A stretch of DNA of 49,021 nt from Clostridia bacterium (GTDB lineage Bacteria; Bacillota_A; Clostridia; Oscillospirales; CAG-272). Positions 29,956 through 37,686 of the stretch are shown one piece after another. Each line of letters begins with the position of its first letter. Within the stretch, counting starts at the first letter, position 1. The DNA is taken from contig JAGBRZ010000090.1 in NCBI GenBank assembly GCA_017632155.1, positions 1-49,021 on the forward strand, given 5' to 3'. The notes under the pieces are model-generated. The model worked only from the letters and a program-made list of their open reading frames with translations. It was not told where the DNA came from and did not search any database. A program made the translations under genes and the position numbers.

Positions 29956-31382
29956 GTAAAAAGAATTTTATGAAAGCAATGGGCACGGTGAGTGATGCCA
30001 CCCTCAACCGCTATGCCAAATTTGAAAGAAATTTGGAAAAAGAAAAGAGCAATAAAAAAGCGCGGCTCATCCGCATTGCCGCCATTGCCGCCTGCTTTGC
30101 CATTCTGATCGCGGCGATCCCCGTGTCATTTATGTTGCGTGACGGCAGCGGTGATCCCATCATCGAGCGCGACTATTTCGCAATGGACGGCGCGGCTGTC
30201 AAGCAGCTTACCTCGTCCAAGTTCAAATCCACCCGCATAGCGGGCAAGGTCAGCGACGAATTCAGAAATGCCGCCGCAAATTTCGCCTTTGAGCTCCTCA
30301 AAGAGAGCAATAAAGCCGACTACGAGGGCAATTCCCTGCTCGTTTCTCCCCTTTCCGTGATGCTCGCGCTCTCAATGACGGCAAACGGTGCGCAGGGCGA
30401 AACGCTCAAGCAGTTTGAAGAGGTTCTTGGCGACAAAATGGGTATTGGCGACCTCAACGCCCAGCTTTTTAACTATACATCCTCGCTCAGCTCGACCGAA
30501 AAAGCAAAATTCAACCTCGCCAACGCCGTTTGGTTCACAAGCTCCCCCACATTCTCGGTCAATCGCCACTTCATCTCCCGCATCGAGAACACCTTTGATG
30601 CCGACATCGTCGCTGCCGATATGACCAACCCCGCAACAGCCGACGAGATCAATTCCTGGGTCAAAAAGGAAACCTTTGATATGATCGACAAGATCATCGA
30701 CGAGGGATCGCTTGACGGACGGACGATTATGGTTCTTCTCAACGCCATTGCCTTTGACGCAAAATGGGAAACAGAAAATAACTGTTACGAGGACTATTTC
30801 AACGGCACCGACGGCAAAAAGGCCGCGACCTTTATGCGTACCTCGGGTAGCCGCTATCTTGAGGGCAATGATGAGATCGGATTTATCAAAAATTACGCAG
30901 GCGGCGACTATGCCTTCCTCGCGCTTCTGCCCGACGAAGGTATTGACATCAACGATTACGTAGCCTCGCTTTCCGGCAAGGAATTTCTCAAGATCTGCGA
31001 AAAGGATTTTGGCGATAAATACGAAGTCAACACCGTTATTCCTCATTTTTCCTTTGATTGCAGCCTTAGTATGGCAAGCGTTCTCGGGAAAATGGGCATA
31101 AAAGATGCTTTTGACCCCTTCACAGCCGATCTTTCCGGCATAGGTGAATCCGCAAACGGCACTCTTCATATCTCCGATGTGCTTCACAAAACGCACATTG
31201 AACTTGACAACAAGGGCACAAAAGCCGCCGCGGTGACCTCGGTTACAGTCAAAGCTACGGGAATGTCCCCGTCTACCGGAGTAAAAAACGTAGTCCTCGA
31301 CCGCCCCTTCGTCTACGCCATCATCGACACACAGACGGGACTGCCGATATTTTTGGGAGTTTGTGAGAATATTAGTGGATAG
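29952..31382 (+). CDS. Membrane-anchored serpin, candidate sigma-factor controller (module 2)
   Basis: 476 residues. The cytosolic segment (1-40) contains AMGTVSDATLNRYAKFE (9-25), similar in place and pattern to the other two sigma partners. One transmembrane helix (about 42-62) follows, then a complete serpin domain outside the cell (about 100-474) with SLLVSPLSVMLALSMTANGAQGET split across 116-140, NAIAFDAKW near 263 and the C-terminal DRPFVYAIIDTQTGLPIFLG. The reactive-loop hinge GTKAAAVTS (G422-S430) has the small residues needed for loop insertion, so inhibition is plausible; P1 falls near T436-M438. The fold is certain, while sigma control is inferred from overlap and motif. The last two residues and stop lie in repeat element D4. 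Confidence 0.85.
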   Translation: MSKKNFMKAMGTVSDATLNRYAKFERNLEKEKSNKKARLIRIAAIAACFAILIAAIPVSFMLRDGSGDPIIERDYFAMDGAAVKQLTSSKFKSTRIAGKVSDEFRNAAANFAFELLKESNKADYEGNSLLVSPLSVMLALSMTANGAQGETLKQFEEVLGDKMGIGDLNAQLFNYTSSLSSTEKAKFNLANAVWFTSSPTFSVNRHFISRIENTFDADIVAADMTNPATADEINSWVKKETFDMIDKIIDEGSLDGRTIMVLLNAIAFDAKWETENNCYEDYFNGTDGKKAATFMRTSGSRYLEGNDEIGFIKNYAGGDYAFLALLPDEGIDINDYVASLSGKEFLKICEKDFGDKYEVNTVIPHFSFDCSLSMASVLGKMGIKDAFDPFTADLSGIGESANGTLHISDVLHKTHIELDNKGTKAAAVTSVTVKATGMSPSTGVKNVVLDRPFVYAIIDTQTGLPIFLGVCENISG

Positions 31383-31678
31383 TGAACAGTGGTCAGATAA
31401 GAGTGGACAGTGGTTAGTGGACAGTGGACAGATAAGAGTGAACAGTGGTTAGTGGACAGTGGACAGAAAGATGCGAAGATAATTTAGTTTTGATTTTTGC
31501 ATTCCATTGTACCGGCAAATAATTCAATAAAAAGAAATCGGATATTAAGAAGATTACTTCAAAATATCCGATTTCTTTTGCTTATTTCAGTTCTGCAGTA
31601 AACAGTGTTTCAGACGTACTGAACAAAATTATTTGCCCGCGTCTTTCTGTTCACTGTCCACTAACCACTGACCACTAT
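31374..31678 (+). mobile_element. Inverted-repeat element D4 with expanded left arm and internal terminator
   Basis: The left arm carries a duplicated 36-bp block (each containing AGTGGACAGTGGTTAGTGG and ACAGATAAGA); the right arm is the inverse, ending CCACTAACCACTGACCACT. The centre has AAAGAAATCGGATATT / AATATCCGATTTCTTT (31531-31546 / 31563-31578) followed by TGCTTATTT, a terminator between the convergent serpin and MORN genes. The serpin stop codon TAG (31380-31382) is inside the arm. Confidence 0.88.
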
Positions 31679-31683
31679 TCCCC

Positions 31684-32502
31684 TCACGGCTCAACCACAA
31701 CGATCTTGCCGTCCTTGAAATAGCCGGTATAGGAAGCCCTTCCGGTCGGCCAGGTATACGTGCCGTAGCCGTTCATGTTGCCGTTTGCGAACTGACCGGT
31801 ATAGGTCTCGCCGTTCGCCCAGACGTATTTTCCGTCGCCGTGGCGGAGGTCACCCTTGAACTGACCCTCATAATAGTCACCTTCGGCGTATTTGTAGGTT
31901 CCGTATCCCGATTTAACTCCGCTGATGAAGTCGCCCTCATAAACTGCTCCGTCCGGGGAGGTGAGCTTGCCCTTGCCGTGGAAGCGGTTCTTCTTGAAGC
32001 TGCCTTCGTAGACCGTGCCGTCCACCGAGGTATACTTGCCCTCGCCGTGCTTGTCGCCGCCAAGAAGCTCGCCCTCGTAGACGTCGCCGCTTGCGAATTT
32101 GTAAACGCCGTAGCCCGTCAGCTTGTCGGCAACGAAATCACCCTCGTAAACGTCACCGGTCTTCCAGGTGATCTTGCCTTTGCCCGTGCGGCGGTAATCG
32201 GCGTCGAGTGCGCCCTCGTAAACCGTGCCGTCCGAATAGGTCACCGTGCCTTTCGTAACGTCGATCTCTGCGGAAATGCCGTTTGCGTAATAAAGCGTGC
32301 CCGAAACGGGATTTCCGTCCTTGTCGAACATTCCCGCAAACTTGACTTCCTCTCCGCTCGGTAGGATGACTGTTGTGTTCTGCGTGCCCGCAAGTCTTGA
32401 AATGCCAAGCCCGATCAGAAACACGATCAGCGCGGCGGCTACGATCATGGCAAAGATCTTCAGGTATTTTGTATCATGGTATCTTTTAATCTTAAATGCC
32501 AT
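31684..32502 (-). CDS. MORN-repeat membrane protein
   Basis: 272 residues. A short cytosolic basic segment precedes one transmembrane helix (about 15-37), so the repeats face outside (or inside if the topology is reversed). From about residue 85 there are eight MORN repeats of 21-23 residues with the pattern G-[DT]-x-Y-E-G-x-[FL]-x-x-x-x-x-x-G-x-G-x-[YLI], such as GDVYEGDFVADKLTGYG. MORN repeats form an extended beta hairpin stack used in membrane-lipid or protein contacts. It is the last gene of the parA-parB operon (11-nt gap), suggesting a role linked to chromosome segregation, cell poles or division. Function is inferred from context only. Confidence 0.85.
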   Translation of the reverse strand: MAFKIKRYHDTKYLKIFAMIVAAALIVFLIGLGISRLAGTQNTTVILPSGEEVKFAGMFDKDGNPVSGTLYYANGISAEIDVTKGTVTYSDGTVYEGALDADYRRTGKGKITWKTGDVYEGDFVADKLTGYGVYKFASGDVYEGELLGGDKHGEGKYTSVDGTVYEGSFKKNRFHGKGKLTSPDGAVYEGDFISGVKSGYGTYKYAEGDYYEGQFKGDLRHGDGKYVWANGETYTGQFANGNMNGYGTYTWPTGRASYTGYFKDGKIVVVEP

Positions 32503-32513
32503 CAGTTTACCTC

Positions 32514-33170
32514 TTATTGGTTAATTATGCCCACGAAATTGTTGATATACTGCAGAATGTCGGGCAGGAATTTGAGCACTGCCCAGAACAAAACTATCGA
32601 AACCACCGTGATGGTAACGGCGGTGAAGATTCCTGTTCCCTTCTTTTCAAAGCGTCTTGTTGCTGTGAAATGTATATCTTCGGGAATGTAGAAGCGGCTC
32701 TGCGTGAAATCGTGGTGATATTCCGGAGATGAGAATGCGGGTGCCTTTTCTCCCGAAGCGGCAACACGCGCCTCATACTCTCCGCGCGCCTGCTCACGGG
32801 CAGTATAATACTCCTCTGCCTCAACACAGCGCACGATTCCGCGGTACGTGTTACCCGAACGAAGCGCGCTTCTGACAGCGGAATTCTTAAGATATCCGAT
32901 CTCTGCAAGAGTTTTTGCCTTTTCGGGCGTAGAACAATCCTCGTTTATAAGCGAGCGGATGAAGTCACCGTGCACGCGTCTGTTGAAAATGACAAGGTAG
33001 GAGGCAAAAATGATGCCAAGCACCATTCCGAAAATGATGCCGCGAAGATTGTTGAAGGCGAAGTCACCGAAGCCAAGATTCTCGTACTGACCCATCTCGA
33101 GAGAGAAAATGTCGTTCAGAATCTTGAACCAAGTATCCTCTTCGGTCAAAACAAATGGAATTCTAATCAT
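32514..33170 (-). CDS. Two-helix membrane protein of unknown function in the parAB operon
   Basis: 218 residues. TM1 is about 43-62 (IIFGMVLGIIFASYLVIF). A cytosolic loop of about 110 residues is charged, with KAKTLAEIGYLKNSAVRSALRSG and a Tyr-rich EAEEYYTAREQARGEYEARV stretch. TM2 is about 183-205 (FTAVTITVVSIVLFWAVLKF). I do not recognise the family. It sits 12 nt after parB and 11 nt before the MORN gene, so the four genes parA-parB-this-MORN form one unit. The loop could contact ParA/ParB or the MORN protein; no motif proves it. Confidence 0.75.
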   Translation of the reverse strand: MIRIPFVLTEEDTWFKILNDIFSLEMGQYENLGFGDFAFNNLRGIIFGMVLGIIFASYLVIFNRRVHGDFIRSLINEDCSTPEKAKTLAEIGYLKNSAVRSALRSGNTYRGIVRCVEAEEYYTAREQARGEYEARVAASGEKAPAFSSPEYHHDFTQSRFYIPEDIHFTATRRFEKKGTGIFTAVTITVVSIVLFWAVLKFLPDILQYINNFVGIINQ

Positions 33171-33182
33171 AATTCTTTCCTA

Positions 33183-34079
33183 TTATAAGTTGAAGATGTC
33201 GGGACCGCAGATTGTGAGAAGAAGCTCGGAAAGATCATCGGAATCATCAAAATCGATCTCTATCCTTCTCTTCCCCGCGCCCGCGTCCTTGATCTTGATT
33301 CTTCTGCCCGAAAGCTCGACGGCGCGGCGCTCGAGCTGCTCCATATAAACAGCAGTCTGCTCGTCGATGGGCTTTGCAGGTTTTGTTGATACTGTGACGG
33401 GTTTGTTGTATTTTTTAACCTCTGCTTCAAGCGCGCGGACAGAAAGACCTTCGGCGATAACGCGCTCTGCGAGCTCGGGAATGAGGGATGCATCATTCAG
33501 ACCGAGCAGTGTGCGCGCGTGACCTGCGCTGAGCTTGCCTTCTGCAACGAGCGGAAGCACTGCTTCTGGGAGATCAAGCAGACGCATAGCATTTGCGATC
33601 GCGGGGCGTGACTTGCCCATTTTGAGCGAAAGATTCTCCTGAGTCATGCCGTATCTGTCGATCAGCGTGCGATAACCCATTGCTTCTTCAATCGGGTTGA
33701 GGTCGCTTCGCTGAATGTTCTCTACAAGCGCAACCTGTGCCGCCGCGAGCTCGTCGCCGTCAAAAATTACGCAAGGAATTTCATCAAGACCCGCCATCAT
33801 TGATGCACGCCAACGGCGTTCACCGGCGATTATGCGATAAGTTCCCGCCAAAATTCCGCTTTCTGCGACAAGAATCGGCTGGAGCAGACCGTATTCGGCA
33901 ATAGAAGCCGAAAGCGAGGAAAGCTCTGCCTCATCAAATGTCTTACGCGGCTGATCGGGATTTGGCTCGATGTCGCTGATGCGGATCATCTGCGCGGGGT
34001 TCTTTTTTGTGTCTATGAAATTGTCCTCGAAGAGCGAGTTGAAGTCGCGTCCAAGTCCGGAATTCTTTAAACGTGCCAT
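33183..34079 (-). CDS. parB: Chromosome partitioning protein ParB (Spo0J)
   Basis: 298 residues. The N-terminal GLGRDFNSLFED (8-19) is the ParA-contacting tail. The ParB/Srx CTP-binding domain (32-125) has DIEPNPDQPRKTFDE, the box GERRWRA (86-92) and ENIQRSDLNPIEEA. The parS-binding helix-turn-helix follows (about 140-185, TQENLSLKMGKSRPAIANAMRLL). The C-terminal domain dimerises. It loads as a CTP-dependent clamp at parS; three sites lie just upstream at 34991-35252. It is downstream of parA by 25 nt. Function is well established in Firmicutes: origin segregation and SMC loading. Confidence 0.95.
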   Translation of the reverse strand: MARLKNSGLGRDFNSLFEDNFIDTKKNPAQMIRISDIEPNPDQPRKTFDEAELSSLSASIAEYGLLQPILVAESGILAGTYRIIAGERRWRASMMAGLDEIPCVIFDGDELAAAQVALVENIQRSDLNPIEEAMGYRTLIDRYGMTQENLSLKMGKSRPAIANAMRLLDLPEAVLPLVAEGKLSAGHARTLLGLNDASLIPELAERVIAEGLSVRALEAEVKKYNKPVTVSTKPAKPIDEQTAVYMEQLERRAVELSGRRIKIKDAGAGKRRIEIDFDDSDDLSELLLTICGPDIFNL

Positions 34080-34104
34080 ATTATACCTCTAATGCCAAAT
34101 AATG

Positions 34105-34893
34105 TCAAATACGTTCGATTAGTTCTTTTGCAACGTCTATGTATTCGCGGCTTCCCTTCGCGTTCGGGTCGTGATAATAGACGGGCATTCCGTAGGAAGG
34201 AGCCTCACAAAGTCTTACACCGCGCGAAATGGCGGTTGAAAAGAGCTTTTCGTAGTAATGCTTCTTGAGATCTGCCACAACTTGGGATGTAAGAAGCAAT
34301 CTGCCGTTATACATTGTCAAAAGGATTCCCGTGATGGTCAGATCCTTGTTGTATTTCTGTTTAATGCGCGAAATTGTGATAACAAGCTGCGAAAGTCCCT
34401 CAAGGGCGTAAAATTCGCACTGCATCGGGATTATGATTCCGTCGCTCGCTGCCAAAGCGTTAACAGTAAGCATTCCGAGCGAAGGCGGGCAGTCCACAAT
34501 TATGTAATCGTACTCCTCTTTCAGGGGCGTGAGTGCCTCTTTGAGGATATATTCGCTGTTTTCGATAGAAAACAGATCAAATTCAGCGCCAGCAAGCGAG
34601 ATTGTAGACGGAATTACGTGCAGATTCTTAAAATCTGTCTTGATTATGGCTTGTTTTGCCACTTCATAAGGGCTCTTCCCTCCTCCGATCTCCGGAGAAA
34701 GCAAAATCTCTCTAATTGTGGTTTTGAGTCCTTTTTTCTGCACACCTACTCCGCTTGTGGTGTTTCCCTGAGGGTCAAGGTCTACCATAAGCACTTTTTT
34801 GTCAAAAAGTCCGAGGGATGCGGCTATATTTACTGCGGAGGTCGTCTTTCCGACTCCGCCCTTCTGATTTGCAAATGAAATTATCTTTCCCAC
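34105..34893 (-). CDS. parA: Chromosome partitioning ATPase ParA (Soj)
   Basis: 262 residues from GTG at 34893, chosen because GGAGG lies 8 nt before it, while GTG at 34902 overlaps the SD. MGKIISFANQKGGVGKTT gives the deviant Walker A (KGGVGKTT, 11-18). VDLDPQGN (about 38-45) is Walker A', and DYIIVDCPPSLG (about 119-130) is Walker B. DNA-binding basic residues near the C-terminus (GVRLCEAPSYGMPVYYHDPNAKGSREY) are typical of Soj. It works with ParB in origin segregation and, in spore formers, in control of DnaA. It is the first gene of a four-gene operon with its own promoter. Confidence 0.95.
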   Translation of the reverse strand: MGKIISFANQKGGVGKTTSAVNIAASLGLFDKKVLMVDLDPQGNTTSGVGVQKKGLKTTIREILLSPEIGGGKSPYEVAKQAIIKTDFKNLHVIPSTISLAGAEFDLFSIENSEYILKEALTPLKEEYDYIIVDCPPSLGMLTVNALAASDGIIIPMQCEFYALEGLSQLVITISRIKQKYNKDLTITGILLTMYNGRLLLTSQVVADLKKHYYEKLFSTAISRGVRLCEAPSYGMPVYYHDPNAKGSREYIDVAKELIERI

Positions 34894-34928
34894 GTCTGTC
34901 ACCTCCGTGATGATATTTATACACTATT

Positions 34929-34957
34929 ATTATACCATTATTCTTGTTGCAAATCAA
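34929..34957 (-). promoter_or_regulatory. Promoter of the parA operon
   Basis: On the minus strand TTGATT (34957-34952), 17-bp spacer, TATAAT (34934-34929), between the parS sites and parA. Confidence 0.75.
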
Positions 34958-34990
34958 TAACATATTGTGAATTACATAAAATTTACAAAT

Positions 34991-35006
34991 TGTTTCACGT
35001 GAAACG
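34991..35006. promoter_or_regulatory. parS site 1 (one mismatch)
   Basis: TGTTTCACGTGAAACG, 15 of 16 bases of the ParB-binding consensus, 34 bp upstream of the parA promoter -35. Confidence 0.9.
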
Positions 35007-35017
35007 CGCTTGGAATG

Positions 35018-35051
35018 TAAAACGCCGATGTTTCACGTGAAACATCGGCGC
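35018..35051 (-). terminator. rsmG terminator built around a parS site
   Basis: On the minus strand the perfect inverted repeat CGCCGATGTTTCAC / GTGAAACATCGGCG (35022-35049) is followed by TTTTAC. The parS palindrome at 35029-35044 forms the inner part of the stem. Confidence 0.6.
35029..35044. promoter_or_regulatory. parS site 2 (exact)
   Basis: TGTTTCACGTGAAACA, exact ParB-binding consensus, inside the terminator hairpin of rsmG. Confidence 0.95.
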
Positions 35052-35056
35052 AATTA

Positions 35057-35788
35057 TTAAAATATCGGTTTCTTTTTTATCTGTGCGTAAGCGCGTGGGT
35101 ACTTGGGCGGAGTCGGTCCGTTCTTTGCTACCTCAACTATACATCTCTCAAATACTTCTTCAGAGTGATGTATTTCGGAATAGTTGAATTTAGGAGTCGA
35201 TATTGATAAGAGCTTTGAAACTCTCTCAATTCCGTTTGTTTCACGTGAAACATCTTTGGATTTCATCGCAACAAACTTACCGCCAACTTTAACGGCGGGC
35301 AAACATAGCTCGAGAAGTATTGGATAAGCCGCAACTGCACGTGCGGTTACAATATCAAAGGTTTCCTTGAACTCTGAACCCGTAACATCCTCGGCTCTGT
35401 GGCAAACTGCGGTCAGATTGTCAAGTCCGAGCATCTTTGCGGCAGAATTGATAAAGTTTACGCGTTTCAATGTGGAGTCAAGAGCGGTTACTTGAATATC
35501 GGGGCGTGCTATGGCGATCGGAATAGCTGGGAAACCTGCACCTGAGCCAACATCAAGTATCTTTGCACCTTCGGGAAGGTATTCCGAAAGAGTCAAACTG
35601 TCTGCGAAGTGAAGTAAAGCAGCTCCCTCGTGGGTTTTGATTGCAGTAAGGTTGAATAATTCATTCTGCTCAAGCAAATAATCGCAAAAAGCCGCGAGTT
35701 TTGAGCATATTTCGTCGGTTGCTAAGCTTTCAAGCCCATTTTCGGATAAGACAGAGGCAAGATATGCGGAATATTCGGTATTTGTCAT
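35057..35788 (-). CDS. rsmG: 16S rRNA (guanine-527-N7) methyltransferase
   Basis: 243 residues, full length. LLEQNELFNLTAI (38-50) and the SAM-binding DVGSGAGFPAIPIA (79-92) followed by VTALDSTLKRVNFI are diagnostic. DIVTARAVAAYPILLELCLP is the catalytic-domain segment. It methylates G527 of 16S rRNA with SAM. It starts 9 nt after mnmG, the conserved origin-proximal order. Residues 179-184 (DVSRET) are encoded by a perfect parS site, so the codon choice serves DNA binding as well. Confidence 0.95.
   Translation of the reverse strand: MTNTEYSAYLASVLSENGLESLATDEICSKLAAFCDYLLEQNELFNLTAIKTHEGAALLHFADSLTLSEYLPEGAKILDVGSGAGFPAIPIAIARPDIQVTALDSTLKRVNFINSAAKMLGLDNLTAVCHRAEDVTGSEFKETFDIVTARAVAAYPILLELCLPAVKVGGKFVAMKSKDVSRETNGIERVSKLLSISTPKFNYSEIHHSEEVFERCIVEVAKNGPTPPKYPRAYAQIKKKPIF
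35237..35252. promoter_or_regulatory. parS site 3 (exact), inside rsmG
   Basis: TGTTTCACGTGAAACA within the coding sequence of rsmG, spelling Asp-Val-Ser-Arg-Glu-Thr. Confidence 0.95.
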
Positions 35789-35797
35789 AAAATCACC

Positions 35798-37666
35798 TCA
35801 TTTAAGTCCAAGTCGGATAAGAAGGACAGAAATATCTGCAGGAGAGACGCCGCTGATTCGTGATGCTTGTCCGAGGGTAACGGGTCGGATCTTTGAAAGC
35901 TTTTGAACTGCCTCAATGCGAAGCCCGCCAATCTCCTTGTAATCAATATCTTCGGGAAGACGGAATTCTTCAAGTCTTGCTTGGCGGTTGATCTCAGCAG
36001 TCTGTCGGCGGAGGTAACCTGCGTATTTAACGTCATATTGAACGGTTCTGATGACAGAGCGGGGAAGAGGCGGACGATTTTTGTCTATACAAGCGGTATC
36101 ATCGTAAAGAATCTCGGGTCTTCGGAGCAGATCTGCCACCGATGCACCGTGAGCAGGTATCAAAACGCCTTCGGGAAGGGAAGCGGCATCAGCGGGACGA
36201 GCGAACACTTGTTCTATTCGAGCCTTTTCCGCTTCGATCATCTCCTGACGGGCCAAGAATCGAGCGTATCTGTCGTCGTCAATCAGCCCGACACGTCTTC
36301 CAAGGGGAGTAAGACGCGCATCAGAATTGTCCTGACGATGAAGAAGTCGGTATTCCGAGCGCGATGTCATCATTCTGTAAGGCTCGTTGGTTCCTTTTGT
36401 GACAAGATCGTCGATAAGAGTGCCAATATAGCCGTCAAAGCGACGGAGAATTAAGGGTTCTTCGCCTTTTATAGCAAGCGCGGCGTTGATTCCCGCCACA
36501 AGACCTTGCGCGGCAGCCTCTTCATAGCCGGATGTACCGTTGAACTGCCCCGCACCGTAAAGACCGGAAACGCGCTTGTGCTCAAGAGTGGGATAAAGAT
36601 CGGTCGGATCGGCGCAATCGTATTCGATCGCGTAGGCGTAGCGCGTGATCACGGCATCCTTGAACCCGGGTAGAGTGCGGAGCATCTTGTCCTGAACGTC
36701 GGGGGGGAGGGAAGTGGAGAATCCTTGCAAATAAAGCTCCTCGTTGTTCTCGCCCATCGGCTCGAGGAAGAGCTGATGGCGGTCCTTGTCCGCAAAACGC
36801 ATGATCTTGTCCTCAATCGAGGGGCAATAACGGGGTCCAACACCGCTGATCATTCCGGAATACATCGCAGACCTGCCAATATTTTCCATTATGACGGCGT
36901 GAGTGTCAAGATTTGTGTAAACGATGTGGCAAGGGATCTGTGAGAGAGCGTTCATCGAACATTCGTCAGTATCAGCGGAGAATGGGATGATCTCTTCTTC
37001 ACCTTCCTGTTCCTCGAGCTGCGAGAAGTCAACGGAAGAACGGAGTATTCTTGGAGGCGTGCCGGTTTTGAAGCGTCTGATCGAAAGTCCCGCATCAGCG
37101 AGCGATTTTGTCAGCGCGCAAGCGGGGATGAGCCCATCGGGACCTGCGGGAATCGCGCGGTCGCCAACGAAAATCTTGCTGTCAAGATAGGTTCCCGTTG
37201 CGAGAATGACCTTTTCGCACTCGTATTCCTCACCGTAAGAGGTGCGAACACCGACTACCCGGCGCTTGCCGTCAACATCTTCGGTGATAATATCCGTGAT
37301 TTCAGCCTGAAGCAGACGCAGATTCGGGGTCAGCTCAAGCGTATGCTTGATGACCTCCTGATATTTGCGTCGATCGGCTTGTATTCGCTTTGAGTGCACC
37401 GCCGCACCCTTGCCGAGATTCAGTGTGCGCGACTGAAGCGTGACCTTGTCTGCCGCGCGACCCATCTCACCGCCGAGGGCGTCGATTTCGTAAACGAGAT
37501 GTCCCTTCGCCGTGCCGCCGATGGAGGGATTGCAAGGCATATTGCCGAGCGAATCGAGCGAGAGCGAAAAGAGGGTGGTTTCAATGCCGAGTCGTGCGGA
37601 TGCAAGCGCGGCTTCAACGCCCGCGTGACCGCCTCCGACAACGGCAACCCGTGTTTTGAGTTTCAT
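35798..37666 (-). CDS. mnmG: tRNA uridine-34 carboxymethylaminomethyl-modification enzyme
   Basis: 622 residues, the usual GidA length. The FAD-binding GGGHAGVEAALASARLG lies at 11-27, PCNPSIGGTAKGHLVYEIDALGG near 44-66 and a Cys-containing GPRYCPSIEDKI near 273-284. The C-terminal helical domain ends ...RISGVSPADISVLLIRL, the MnmE-contacting part. With MnmE it installs cmnm5 at U34 of tRNAs using FAD and methylene-THF. mnmE, normally the neighbour, is not in the window: a HAD gene lies 20 nt upstream instead. rsmG follows by 9 nt. Confidence 0.96.
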   Translation of the reverse strand: MKLKTRVAVVGGGHAGVEAALASARLGIETTLFSLSLDSLGNMPCNPSIGGTAKGHLVYEIDALGGEMGRAADKVTLQSRTLNLGKGAAVHSKRIQADRRKYQEVIKHTLELTPNLRLLQAEITDIITEDVDGKRRVVGVRTSYGEEYECEKVILATGTYLDSKIFVGDRAIPAGPDGLIPACALTKSLADAGLSIRRFKTGTPPRILRSSVDFSQLEEQEGEEEIIPFSADTDECSMNALSQIPCHIVYTNLDTHAVIMENIGRSAMYSGMISGVGPRYCPSIEDKIMRFADKDRHQLFLEPMGENNEELYLQGFSTSLPPDVQDKMLRTLPGFKDAVITRYAYAIEYDCADPTDLYPTLEHKRVSGLYGAGQFNGTSGYEEAAAQGLVAGINAALAIKGEEPLILRRFDGYIGTLIDDLVTKGTNEPYRMMTSRSEYRLLHRQDNSDARLTPLGRRVGLIDDDRYARFLARQEMIEAEKARIEQVFARPADAASLPEGVLIPAHGASVADLLRRPEILYDDTACIDKNRPPLPRSVIRTVQYDVKYAGYLRRQTAEINRQARLEEFRLPEDIDYKEIGGLRIEAVQKLSKIRPVTLGQASRISGVSPADISVLLIRLGLK

Positions 37667-37686
37667 ATTTTCTTCCTATTTATGTA

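Noticed and set aside
35022..35049. Hairpin near parA as a riboswitch or attenuator
   Set aside because: It is the parS palindrome plus terminator stem of rsmG and lies upstream of the parA promoter, outside its transcript.
34903..35056. Replication origin between parA and rsmG
   Set aside because: parS sites are present, but I saw no cluster of TTATCCACA-type DnaA boxes and neither dnaA nor dnaN.
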